In this document: piece by piece, positions 36,138 to 43,658 of the stretch
Layout: every line of letters begins with the position of its first letter
Position numbering within the stretch: position 1 is the stretch's first letter
Source of the DNA: Chitinimonas koreensis
GTDB lineage: Bacteria > Pseudomonadota > Gammaproteobacteria > Burkholderiales > Chitinimonadaceae
DNA: 64,000 nucleotides
Reading direction: 5' to 3'
Assembly: GCF_014353015.1 (NCBI RefSeq)
Contig: NZ_CP060704.1
Location: 5,481,001-5,545,000, forward strand
Notes under the pieces: model-generated
What the model was told of the DNA's origin: nothing
Seen by the model: the letters and a program-made list of their open reading frames with translations, nothing else
Databases searched by the model: none
Position numbers and translations under genes: made by a program

Positions 36138-36290
36138 ATCCGCCCGGCGAAGCCGGGCGCTTTGGTGCATGTGGCCATCAAACGAATCCTCGCTGATTTA
36201 TTCCACTCCCCCGCCCTCGCCGCCTTGGGTCCCCATGAAGTCGAAGACTTCGTGGGGTATCCAGAGGGAGCCTCGCTGGCGCGAGGTTGC
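36138..36290 (-). repeat. Composite palindromic repeat, family C, copy 5, with nested hairpin
   Basis: Minus-strand element between two permease genes of one operon. Reverse complement: CTCGCGCCAGCGAGGCTCCC, a nested hairpin absent from the other copies (36231-36257, CCCCATGAAGTC, loop GAA, GACTTCGTGGGG), GGCGGCGAGGGCGGGGGAGT, GGAATAAATC, spacer, GCACCAAAGCGCCCGGCTTC and GCCGGGCGGATC. 36108-36346 has no gene. Confidence 0.78.
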
Positions 36291-36346
36291 ATCTTCAACG
36301 GCCGGCTAGGCCCACCCGTCTCCCGCGACCCGGAAGGATCATCCCG

Positions 36347-37168
36347 ATGCCCCCCTTCGCCTCCCCGATCGAACGCGCCTGGCAGGTCCTGCACCGCCTG
36401 TTCTGCGGCGCGGTACTGCTGTTCCTGCTGCTGCCGATCCTGATCATCGTGCCGCTGTCGTTCAACGAGAGCTCCTTCCTGCTCTATCCGCTGACCGGCT
36501 TCTCGCTCAAGTGGTACGCGGCCTTCTTCGAATCGCCCGAGTGGATGCTGTCGCTGAAGAACAGCCTGATCGTGGCGCCGGCCGCCACCGCGATCGCCAT
36601 GGTGCTCGGCACCGCGGCCTCGGTCGGCCTGACCCGCGCCGATTTCCGCGGCAAGGCGCTGCTGCAGAGCGTGCTGATCTCGCCCATGGTGGTGCCGGTG
36701 GTCATCGTCGGCGTCGGCAGCTACCTGTTCTACGCCCCGCTGGGCCTGGTCAACGGCTACGCGGCGCTGATCCTGGTGCATGCCGCGCTCGGCGTGCCCT
36801 TCGTGGTCATCACCGTGACCGCCACGCTGGCCGGCTACAACCACAACCTGACCCGCGCCGCCGCCAGCCTGGGCGCCAATCCGCTGACGGTGTTCCGCCG
36901 CGTCACGCTGCCGATCATCGCGCCCGGCGTGATCTCGGGTGCGCTGTTCGCCTTCGCCACCTCCTTCGACGAGGTGGTGGTGACGCTGTTCCTGGCCGGC
37001 CCCGAGCAGGCCACGCTGCCGCGGCAGATGTTCGGCGGCATCCGCGAGAACATCAATCCGACCATCGCCGCGGTGGCGACCCTGCTGATCGTCTTCTCGA
37101 CCGTGCTGCTGCTGGCGCTGGAATGGTTGCGCGGCCGCGCCGAACGGATGCGCACGGCGCAGCAATAG
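36347..37168 (+). CDS. potC: ABC transporter permease, PotC type
   Basis: A 273-residue inner-membrane permease with six predicted helices and the coupling loop AAASLGANPLTVFRRVTLPI near residue 185. It forms the membrane channel with the PotB-like permease. The ATG at 36347 follows GGAAGG; an in-frame ATG at 36287 lies inside the repeat region and is not family-like. It is the last gene of the pot operon, closed by a strong bidirectional terminator. Confidence 0.88.
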   Translation: MPPFASPIERAWQVLHRLFCGAVLLFLLLPILIIVPLSFNESSFLLYPLTGFSLKWYAAFFESPEWMLSLKNSLIVAPAATAIAMVLGTAASVGLTRADFRGKALLQSVLISPMVVPVVIVGVGSYLFYAPLGLVNGYAALILVHAALGVPFVVITVTATLAGYNHNLTRAAASLGANPLTVFRRVTLPIIAPGVISGALFAFATSFDEVVVTLFLAGPEQATLPRQMFGGIRENINPTIAAVATLLIVFSTVLLLALEWLRGRAERMRTAQQ

Positions 37169-37190
37169 CCGCCCGGCCGGATCGGCGGAC

Positions 37191-37225
37191 GCGAAAAAGC
37201 CCGGCTCGCGAGCCGGGCTTTCGCA
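37191..37225. terminator. Bidirectional intrinsic terminator
   Basis: AAAGCCCGGCTCG and its perfect complement (37196-37221) flanked by GCGAA and TTCGC. It sits between the convergent potC and sbp genes and has A and T tracts on the proper sides for both. Confidence 0.88.
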
Positions 37226-37249
37226 TCGGGCGCGCAGGCGCCCATCGCA

Positions 37250-38248
37250 TCACTTGCTGGCGTAGATCTGGTCGAACACGCCGCCGTCGCCGAAGTGGGC
37301 CTTCTGCACCTTGCCCCAGCCGCCGAACACCGCGTCGATGGTGAACAGGTTCACCTTGCCGAACTGCTTGGCGTACTTGGCCGCCACCGTGGCGTCGATC
37401 GGGCGGTAGTAGTTCTGCGCCGCGATCTCCTGGCCGGTCGGGGTGTAGAGGTAGTCGAGGTAGGCCTGCGCCACCTTGGTGGTGCCGTGCTTGGCGGCAT
37501 TCTTGTCGACCAGCGAGACGGTCGGCTCGGCCAGGATCGACACCGACGGGGTGACGATCTCGAACTTGTCCGGACCGAGCTCCTTCACCGACAGGTAGGC
37601 CTCGTTCTCCCAGGCGATCAGCACGTCGCCGATGCCGCGCTCGACGAAGGTCACGGTCGAGCCGCGCGCACCGGTGTCGAGCACCTTCACGTTCTTATAC
37701 AGCCGGGCCACGTAGTCCTTGGCCTTCGCCTCGCTGCCGCCGGGCTGCTTGAGCGCCCAGCCCCAGGCCGCCAGGTAGTTCCAGCGCGCGCCGCCCGAGG
37801 TCTTGGGGTTCGGCGTGATCACCTCGACGCCGGGCTTGACCAGGTCGGCCCAGTCCTTGATCTGCTTGGGGTTGCCCTTGCGCACCAGGAACACGATGGT
37901 CGACTGGTAGGGCGCGCTGTTGTGCTTGAGGCGCTTCTGCCAGTCGGCCGGCAAGAGCTTGGCCTTTTCCGAGATCTCGTCGACGTCGCCGGCCAGCGCC
38001 AGCGTCACCACGTCGGCCTCCAGCCCGTCGATCACCGAGCGCGCCTGCTTGCCCGAGCCGCCGTGCGACTGCTTGACCACCACGTCGTCGCCGGTCTTCT
38101 TCTTCCAGTCGGCGGCGAAGGCCTTGTTGAAGTCCTGGTACAGCTCGCGCGTCGGATCGTAGGAGACGTTGAGCAGGTCGATCTGGGCGGCCAGGGCCGA
38201 GAGGGGCAGGGCCGCGGCAAGGACGAGGCCGAGAGTGGTGCGCTTCAT
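37250..38248 (-). CDS. sbp: Periplasmic sulfate-binding protein
   Basis: Binds sulfate for the CysTWA importer. The 332-residue protein has a signal peptide ending LSALAA, then QIDLLNVSYDPTRELYQDFN, the family start of Sbp. Ligand-loop segments KQSHGGSGKQARSVIDGL and NPKTSGGARWNYLAAWGWAL are intact. Start at 38248 with GGAGC upstream. It stands alone; cysT, cysW and cysA are not nearby. The family is usually activated by CysB under sulfur limitation, and the AT-rich upstream region would suit that. Confidence 0.93.
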   Translation of the reverse strand: MKRTTLGLVLAAALPLSALAAQIDLLNVSYDPTRELYQDFNKAFAADWKKKTGDDVVVKQSHGGSGKQARSVIDGLEADVVTLALAGDVDEISEKAKLLPADWQKRLKHNSAPYQSTIVFLVRKGNPKQIKDWADLVKPGVEVITPNPKTSGGARWNYLAAWGWALKQPGGSEAKAKDYVARLYKNVKVLDTGARGSTVTFVERGIGDVLIAWENEAYLSVKELGPDKFEIVTPSVSILAEPTVSLVDKNAAKHGTTKVAQAYLDYLYTPTGQEIAAQNYYRPIDATVAAKYAKQFGKVNLFTIDAVFGGWGKVQKAHFGDGGVFDQIYASK

Positions 38249-38295
38249 GAGGGGTGCTCCGGCGGTGTTGGTTTTGGTGACGCCCACTCTAGCCG

Positions 38296-38365
38296 CGGAG
38301 CTTAAATTCAAAAAAAGAATTAAATTTACTCTTTTTATACCGTTAAATTATTAATAGGCAAGCTG
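38296..38365 (-). promoter_or_regulatory. AT-rich promoter region of sbp
   Basis: About 70 nt of strikingly AT-rich sequence (for example minus-strand TAATTTAACGGTATAAAAAG and AAATTTAATTC) in a GC-rich genome, starting about 50 nt upstream of sbp. A CysB-dependent promoter is the natural guess; CysB has no strict consensus, so this is inference. Confidence 0.45.
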
Positions 38366-38430
38366 CCGCCGTGGGCGGAAACAGCACGGCGGTGCTCGGC
38401 TACGGTGCCCCGGCCGTTCGGTACAGACGT

Positions 38431-38464
38431 GAAAAAAGGCCGGTCCGCGTATGCGGCCGGCCTT
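38431..38464 (-). terminator. Intrinsic terminator of the acyl-CoA-binding protein gene
   Basis: GGCCGG/CCGGCC outer stem and CCGC/GCGG inner stem around GTAT; on the minus strand it is followed by TTTTTT. It starts 23 nt after the stop codon. Confidence 0.85.
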
Positions 38465-38486
38465 CTCGGTACGCGCGGCAGGAAGC

Positions 38487-38750
38487 TTATTCCTTGGCCT
38501 TCAGCGCCTCGACCAGGTCGATGTACTTCTGCTTGGCGGCGTCGCTGTCGGTGCCCTTGAGCTCGGCCCAGGCGTTGTACTTGGCCGCGCCGACGAAGTC
38601 GAACATCGACGGCTTGTCGCCGCTCACGTCGCCTTCGCTGGCCTGCTTGTACAGCGCGTACAGCTTGAGTTTCACCGAGTTGTCGGGCGCTTCGGAGAGC
38701 TGGGTGACGTCTTCGGCGGCCTGCTTGAATTGCGCATCGATATCGGACAT
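38487..38750 (-). CDS. Acyl-CoA-binding protein
   Basis: An 87-residue ACBP, a four-helix cytosolic protein that binds medium- and long-chain acyl-CoA esters. Conserved segments are LKLYALYKQASEGDV, KPSMFDFVGAAKYNAW and QKYIDLVEAL, with the Tyr, Lys and Trp residues that contact the CoA. It has its own terminator and lies downstream of pyrC' on the same strand with a 73-nt gap. ACBP is sporadic in bacteria, but the match is clear. Confidence 0.93.
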   Translation of the reverse strand: MSDIDAQFKQAAEDVTQLSEAPDNSVKLKLYALYKQASEGDVSGDKPSMFDFVGAAKYNAWAELKGTDSDAAKQKYIDLVEALKAKE

Positions 38751-38823
38751 GGCGTGTTCCTCACTGAATCAGAAGTCGGGGGATCGGCTTGCTCGGGTCT
38801 GATCGGATAACTTGGCGTGAGAC

Positions 38824-40113
38824 TCACGCTGCTCCCGGTTCGGTATGGGCCAGGCGGCCACCGACCAAGGTATGGCGGACTCTACCACGCAACGACAGGC
38901 CGGCAAACGGCGTGTGCTTGCCGCTGCTGAGCAGCGTTTCCGGCCCGACGCGCCACTCGGCGTGCGGGTCGAACAGGCACAGGTCGGCCGGCGCGCCGAC
39001 GCCGATGCGGCCGGCATCCAGCCCCAGCAGCGCGGCCGGCGCCGAGGTGACGCGCGCCAGCGCCTGCGCCAGCGGTACGCGGCGCTGCTCGGCCCAGGCC
39101 AGCGTCAGCGGCAGCAGCAGCTCCAGCCCGCTGGCGCCCGGCTTGGCCTCGCCGAACGGCAGCAGCTTGTCGTCGTTGCCGACCGGGGTGTGGTCGGAGC
39201 AGATCGCGTCCACCGTGCCGTCGAGCAGCGCATGCTGGATCGCATCGCGGTCGCTCACGCCGCGCAGCGGCGGGCTGAGCCGCATATTGCTGTCGAAGTA
39301 GCCGATGTCGACGTCGGCCAGGTGGACGTGGTTGATGGCGACGTCGCAGCTGAGCGGCAGGCCGTAGGCGCGCGCGGCGGCCACCATTTCGAGGCCCTCG
39401 CGGCTCGACACGCGCTCGAGGTGGATGCGCGCGCCGGTGTCCTTCATCAGGATCACGATGGTCGAGATCGCCACCGTCTCGGCCGCGGTCGGGATCGCCG
39501 GCAAGCCCAGGCGCGAGGCGACCTGGCCGTCGTGGGCGACGCCGCCGGCGGCCAGCCGGGCGTCCTGCGGCCGCACCCGCAGCGCGATGCCGTGAGTGGC
39601 GGCGTACTGCATGGCGCGGTACAGCACGCGGGTGTCGGACAGCGGCGCGTCGGCCTGGCTGAAGCCGACGCAGCCGGCGTCGCGCAGCTTGGCGAACTCG
39701 GTCAGCTCCTGGCCTTCGAGCCCGCGCGTCAGCGCGCCGAGCGGCAGCACGCGGGCGAGGCCGAGCGCCTCGGCGCGCTGGCGCAGCATCTGCACCAGGC
39801 CGGTCTCGTCGAGCGCCGGATGGGTGTCGGGCATGGCGCAGACGGTGGTGACGCCGCCGGCCACCGCGGCACGCAGCTCGCGCGCCAGCTTCTGCTTGTG
39901 CTCGCCGCCGGGCTCGCCCAGCCGCGCGGCGAGGTCGACCAGGCCGGGGATCACGGTCAGGCCGGCCGCCTCGATGCGCGTCGCGCCCTCGAAGCCGTCC
40001 GGCGCCGCGCCGATGGCGGCGATGCGGCCGTCGGCCAGGTGCAGGTCGGCCACGGTGTCCAGGCCGCTGGCCGGATCGATCACCCGGCCGTTGAGAATGC
40101 TGCTGCGGTTCAT
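38824..40113 (-). CDS. pyrX: Dihydroorotase-like non-catalytic subunit PyrC' (PyrX)
   Basis: A 429-residue protein of the dihydroorotase family (PGLVDLAARLGEPGG at the start of the barrel). The zinc-binding HxH of active enzymes is replaced: residues 62 and 64 are Ala and Arg, and the following substrate Arg is Gly66. Later family motifs (SDHTPVG, GAPADLCLFDP) remain. This is the known pattern of PyrC' in Pseudomonas, where an inactive dihydroorotase-like protein is a structural partner of aspartate carbamoyltransferase. Its start overlaps the pyrB stop by 4 nt, so the two are made together. A separate active dihydroorotase must exist elsewhere in the genome. Confidence 0.9.
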   Translation of the reverse strand: MNRSSILNGRVIDPASGLDTVADLHLADGRIAAIGAAPDGFEGATRIEAAGLTVIPGLVDLAARLGEPGGEHKQKLARELRAAVAGGVTTVCAMPDTHPALDETGLVQMLRQRAEALGLARVLPLGALTRGLEGQELTEFAKLRDAGCVGFSQADAPLSDTRVLYRAMQYAATHGIALRVRPQDARLAAGGVAHDGQVASRLGLPAIPTAAETVAISTIVILMKDTGARIHLERVSSREGLEMVAAARAYGLPLSCDVAINHVHLADVDIGYFDSNMRLSPPLRGVSDRDAIQHALLDGTVDAICSDHTPVGNDDKLLPFGEAKPGASGLELLLPLTLAWAEQRRVPLAQALARVTSAPAALLGLDAGRIGVGAPADLCLFDPHAEWRVGPETLLSSGKHTPFAGLSLRGRVRHTLVGGRLAHTEPGAA

Positions 40114-41063
40114 GCGCGCGCCTCCGACAGAATGCTCATCACGGCCATGCGGACCGCGATGCCGAACGTGACCTGGTCGAGGATGACCGACTGCGGGCCG
40201 TCAGCCACCGCCGAATCGATCTCCACGCCGCGGTTCATCGGGCCCGGGTGCATCACGATGGCGTCGGGCTTGGCCAGCGCCAGCTTGTCGCTGCTGAGGC
40301 CGTAGCACTGGTTGAATTCGCGCGCGCTCGGCAGCAGCGCGCCGTTCATGCGCTCGTTCTGCAGCCGCAGCGCGATCACCACGTCGGCATCGCGCAGGCC
40401 GTCCTCGAGGCCGTGGCAGACACGCACGCCGAGCTGCTCGACGTCGCGCGGCAACAGCGTGCGCGGACCGACCACCCGCACCTCGGGCACGCCGAGCGTG
40501 GTCAGCGCGTGGATCTGCGAGCGCGCCACGCGCGAATGCAGGATGTCGCCGACGATGGCCACGGTCAGGTTCTGGAAGTCGCCCTTGAAGTGGCGGATGG
40601 TGTACATGTCCAGCAGCGCCTGGGTCGGATGCGCGTGGCGCCCGTCGCCGGCGTTGACCACCGCCACGCCGGGCCGCACATGCTTGGCGATCAGGTAGGG
40701 CGCGCCCGATTCGGCATGGCGCACCACGAACATGTCGGCGCCCATCGCTTCGAGGTTGTGGATGGTGTCGAGCAGGGTCTCGCCCTTGGCGGTCGAGCTG
40801 GCCTGGATGTTCAGGCTGAACACGTCGGCGCTGAGCCGCTTCTGCGCGATCTCGAAGGTGGTGCGGGTGCGCGTCGAGTTCTCGAAGAACAGGTTGAACA
40901 CGCTCTTGCCGGCCAGGTCGTCGTGCTTCTTCTCGCCCTGTTCGCCGGCCGCGACGTAGCCGGCGGCGCGGTCGAGGATCTGGCGCAGCACGCGCGCCGG
41001 CAGCCCCTCGGTGGTGAGCAGGTGGATCAGCTCGCCGTGGCTGTTGAGTTGTGGGTTGTACAT
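40110..41063 (-). CDS. pyrB: Aspartate carbamoyltransferase catalytic subunit
   Basis: Commits carbamoyl phosphate and aspartate to pyrimidine synthesis in the cytosol. The 317-residue protein has the carbamoyl-phosphate loop FFENSTRTRTTFE, the GDGRHAHPTQALLD motif and HPGPMNRGVEI. It overlaps pyrC' by ATGA. Its N-terminal extension before the first helix is that of class A ATCases which assemble with PyrC'. pyrR, often found before pyrB, is absent; a 21-codon frame lies between ruvX and pyrB. Confidence 0.95.
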   Translation of the reverse strand: MYNPQLNSHGELIHLLTTEGLPARVLRQILDRAAGYVAAGEQGEKKHDDLAGKSVFNLFFENSTRTRTTFEIAQKRLSADVFSLNIQASSTAKGETLLDTIHNLEAMGADMFVVRHAESGAPYLIAKHVRPGVAVVNAGDGRHAHPTQALLDMYTIRHFKGDFQNLTVAIVGDILHSRVARSQIHALTTLGVPEVRVVGPRTLLPRDVEQLGVRVCHGLEDGLRDADVVIALRLQNERMNGALLPSAREFNQCYGLSSDKLALAKPDAIVMHPGPMNRGVEIDSAVADGPQSVILDQVTFGIAVRMAVMSILSEARA

Positions 41064-41079
41064 GGCGTTCTCGTTTGCT

Positions 41080-41145
41080 TTATGCGGCGACGCCCGGCCT
41101 GCCTGGGCCGGGCATCGTCGTTCCGGAAGTCGTCGAGGCGGTCAT
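41080..41145 (-). CDS. Possible 21-residue leader peptide before pyrB
   Basis: An ATG that overlaps the ruvX stop (ATGA) opens a 21-codon frame, MTASTTSGTTMPGPGRPGVA plus one Ala and TAA, ending 16 nt before the pyrB ATG. It contains an 8-bp hairpin, GCCCGGCC and GGCCGGGC around CAGGCA. No T run follows, so a classic attenuator is not seen. It may couple translation from ruvX to pyrB or act as a regulatory leader; it may equally be chance. Confidence 0.3.
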   Translation of the reverse strand: MTASTTSGTTMPGPGRPGVAA

Positions 41146-41573
41146 GGCGCCGCCTCCGGCTGGTCGAACCAGGCCTGCAGGATACGCATGGCGGCCACCT
41201 GGTCGAGCGCGGCCTTGCGGCGTTTGCCGAAGGTCTGCGCCTCGCTCAGCAGGCCCTCGGCCTCGACCGAGGTCAGCCGCTCGTCGACGAAGGCGACCGG
41301 CAGGCCGAAGCGGCCGTTCAGCCGGTTGCCGAAGGTGCGGGCCAGGCGGGTGAGTTCGTGTTCGGTGCCGTCGAGGTGGCTGGGCAGGCCGACCACCAGG
41401 CGGGCGGGCTGCCATTCGGCGATCAGCTGGCCGACGGCGCCGAAGACCTGGTCCTTGCTGCCGCCGGCGACGGTCGCCAGCGGCGTGGCGATGCCGGTTT
41501 CCTCGCTGCCGCCGGCCACGCCGATGCGGGCTTCGCCGAAATCGAAGGCGAGGACGTAGCCGGCGCGGGCCAT
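41142..41573 (-). CDS. ruvX: Putative pre-16S rRNA nuclease / Holliday junction resolvase-like
   Basis: A 143-residue YqgF/RuvX protein with an RNase H-like fold: LAFDFGEARIGVAGG at the start (first catalytic Asp), the VVGLPSHLDGTE segment, and FVDERLTSVEAEG with the second and third acidic residues. It processes the 5' end of 16S rRNA in characterised members. It follows yqgE by 4 nt, the conserved pairing of the family, and precedes pyrB. Confidence 0.92.
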   Translation of the reverse strand: MARAGYVLAFDFGEARIGVAGGSEETGIATPLATVAGGSKDQVFGAVGQLIAEWQPARLVVGLPSHLDGTEHELTRLARTFGNRLNGRFGLPVAFVDERLTSVEAEGLLSEAQTFGKRRKAALDQVAAMRILQAWFDQPEAAP

Positions 41574-41577
41574 GGGA

Positions 41578-42138
41578 TCAGGCGTGTCCCGCGGTATCGG
41601 ACAGCATCGCCATGTCGATGCCCAGGAGCTTGATCGCCGCCTCGTAGCGCTGCTCGGCCGGCAGGCCGAAGATCACCTCGATGTCGGCGTCGACGGTCAG
41701 CCAGGCGTTCTGCGACATCTCGCCCTCGAGCTGGCCCGCCTCCCAGCCGGCATAGCCGAGCGAGACGAACATGCGGTCCGGCCCGCCGCCTTCGCCGACC
41801 GCCAGCAGCACGTCCTTGGAGGTGGTCAGGCCGAGGTCGTCCTCGACCGCCATGGTCGACTGCCAGTTGCCCAGCGGCTGGTGCAGCACGAAGCCGCGGT
41901 CGGTCTGCACCGGGCCGCCGAAATAGACCGGCTGCTCGGCCAGTTCCTGGCGGCGCAACTCGATGTCGACCTGCTGGAACAGGGTTTTCATGTCCATGCC
42001 GAGCGGCCGGTTGACGATCACGCCCATGGCGCCCTGCTCGTTGTGATCGCACACGAAGATCAGGGACTTGGCGAAGATCGGGTCGGCCATGGCGGGCATG
42101 GCGATCAGGAACTGTCGGCTGAGGTTGATGGGCTCCAT
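41578..42138 (-). CDS. yqgE: YqgE/AlgH family protein
   Basis: A 186-residue protein of the UPF0301 family. Typical are LSRQFLIAMPAMADPIFAKS, CDHNEQGAMGVIVNRPL, VYFGGPVQTDRGFVLH and SLGYAGWEAGQLE. The role is unclear despite the old AlgH name. The start at 42138 (MEPINLSRQ) was preferred over a longer frame to 42225 that would overlap phrB upstream sequence. It is the first gene of yqgE-ruvX-pyrB-pyrC'. Confidence 0.92.
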   Translation of the reverse strand: MEPINLSRQFLIAMPAMADPIFAKSLIFVCDHNEQGAMGVIVNRPLGMDMKTLFQQVDIELRRQELAEQPVYFGGPVQTDRGFVLHQPLGNWQSTMAVEDDLGLTTSKDVLLAVGEGGGPDRMFVSLGYAGWEAGQLEGEMSQNAWLTVDADIEVIFGLPAEQRYEAAIKLLGIDMAMLSDTAGHA

Positions 42139-42212
42139 GGCGTGAATTATCGCATACCGATCCGGGCCTTGCCGGCTGGACTGCCGCCGGCTTTCGGCTA
42201 GTATCACGGCGA

Positions 42213-43658
42213 ATGACCAATACATTTAATGGACAAATCACACCGCGCTATGCGCGTGCGCTGGTCTGGCTGCGGCGCGACCTGCGGCTGGACGACCACG
42301 CCGCGCTCTACCACGCGCTGCGCCAGGCCGGCCAGGTCACGCCGGTGTTCGTGTTCGACCGTGCGATCCTCGATCCGTTGCCCGCCGACGACCGCCGCGT
42401 CGAATTCATCCACGACAGCGTCGCCGCGCTCAAGGCCGAGCTGCAGGCCGAGGGATCGGACCTGCTGGTGCGCCATGCCGATGCGGCCGAGGCGATCCCG
42501 CGGCTGGCGGCGGAGCTCGGCGCGCAGGCGGTGTTCGCCAACCACGACTACGAGCCGGCCGCGATCGCGCGCGACGCCCGGGTCGCGGCCGAGCTGGCCG
42601 GTCTCGGCATCGCCTTCCACAGCAGCAAGGACCAGGTGATCTTCGAGCGCGACGAGGTGAGGACCGGCGACGGCCGGCCGTTCTCGGTGTTCACGCCGTA
42701 CAAGAACGCCTGGCTGAAGAAGCTCGACCCGTTCTACCTGCAGGCCTACCCGGTACGGCGCTACCGCGCGGCGCTGGCGCGGCGATCGCCGGAATTGATG
42801 CCGACGCTGCGCGAACTCGGCTTCGAGCGCACCAACCTGGCCGCGCTCGGCGTGCGCGGCGGCGCGGACGGGGCGGCCGCCCTGTTCGAGGATTTCACCG
42901 GCCGCATCGAGCATTACCGCCAGGCGCGCGACTACCCAGGCGTGAAGGGGGTGTCCTACCTGAGCGTGCATCTGCGCTTCGGCACGCTGTCGGTGCGGCA
43001 GCTGGCGGCCTATGCCTGGCACCGCGGCGACGAGGGCAGCTTGTGCTGGCTGGGCGAGCTGATCTGGCGCGATTTCTACCAGCAGGTGCTGTGGCACCGG
43101 CCCGAGGTGGTCGAGCACGCGTTCCGGCCCGAGTACGACCGGCTGGCCTTCCCCAACGACCCGGCGCTGTTCGCGGCCTGGTGCGAGGGGCGCACCGGTT
43201 ATCCACTGGTCGACGCCGCGATGCGCCAGCTCGAGCACACCGGCTATATGCACAACCGGCTGCGCATGGTGGCGGCCAGCTTCCTGGTCAAGGACCTGCT
43301 GGTGGACTGGCGCTGGGGCGAGCGGCACTTCGCCGCCAAGCTGATCGACTACGATCTGGCCGCCAACAACGGCGGCTGGCAATGGGCCGCCGGCACCGGC
43401 TGCGATGCGCAGCCCTACTTCCGCATCTTCAACCCGGTCACCCAGTCGGAGAAATTCGACCCGGCCGGCCGTTTCATCCGCCGCTACCTGCCCGAGCTGG
43501 CCAAGCTGCCCGACGCCGCCCTGCATGCGCCGTGGAAGGCCAAGCCGATCGAGCTGGCGGCGGCCGGCGTGCGGCTCGGCGTCGACTACCCGCTGCCGGT
43601 GGTCGACCACGCGGTCCAGCGCGAGCGCGCGCTGGCCTTGTTCAAGGCTGCGAAATAG
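42213..43658 (+). CDS. phrB: Deoxyribodipyrimidine photolyase
   Basis: Repairs cyclobutane pyrimidine dimers with light. The 481-residue protein has ALVWLRRDLRLDDHAAL at the start, the antenna-domain segment VFVFDRAIL, and the FAD-binding C-terminal domain with LGELIWRDFYQQVLW, GRTGYPLVDAAMRQL, MHNRLRMVAASFLVKDLL, AANNGGWQWAAGTGCDAQPY and FNPVTQSEKFDP. These fit class I CPD photolyases. It is divergent from yqgE with a 74-nt gap. Its last 17 nt overlap the convergent acetyltransferase gene. Confidence 0.94.
   Translation: MTNTFNGQITPRYARALVWLRRDLRLDDHAALYHALRQAGQVTPVFVFDRAILDPLPADDRRVEFIHDSVAALKAELQAEGSDLLVRHADAAEAIPRLAAELGAQAVFANHDYEPAAIARDARVAAELAGLGIAFHSSKDQVIFERDEVRTGDGRPFSVFTPYKNAWLKKLDPFYLQAYPVRRYRAALARRSPELMPTLRELGFERTNLAALGVRGGADGAAALFEDFTGRIEHYRQARDYPGVKGVSYLSVHLRFGTLSVRQLAAYAWHRGDEGSLCWLGELIWRDFYQQVLWHRPEVVEHAFRPEYDRLAFPNDPALFAAWCEGRTGYPLVDAAMRQLEHTGYMHNRLRMVAASFLVKDLLVDWRWGERHFAAKLIDYDLAANNGGWQWAAGTGCDAQPYFRIFNPVTQSEKFDPAGRFIRRYLPELAKLPDAALHAPWKAKPIELAAAGVRLGVDYPLPVVDHAVQRERALALFKAAK

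Noticed and set aside
32544..36170. A 1208-codon open frame opposite the pot genes, and similar long frames at 4577-6892, 8095-10128, 11613-13673 and 13689-16820
   Set aside because: They are mirror frames of real genes in GC-rich DNA; the translations are low-complexity (Ala/Arg/Gly/His-rich) and have no family-like motifs.
38824..40113. Active dihydroorotase
   Set aside because: The metal-binding HxH and the substrate Arg are replaced, so it is called as the non-catalytic partner.
41080..41145. Classical pyrB attenuator
   Set aside because: The hairpin has no T run and the leader has no run of pyrimidine-rich sequence, so only a possible leader peptide is reported.
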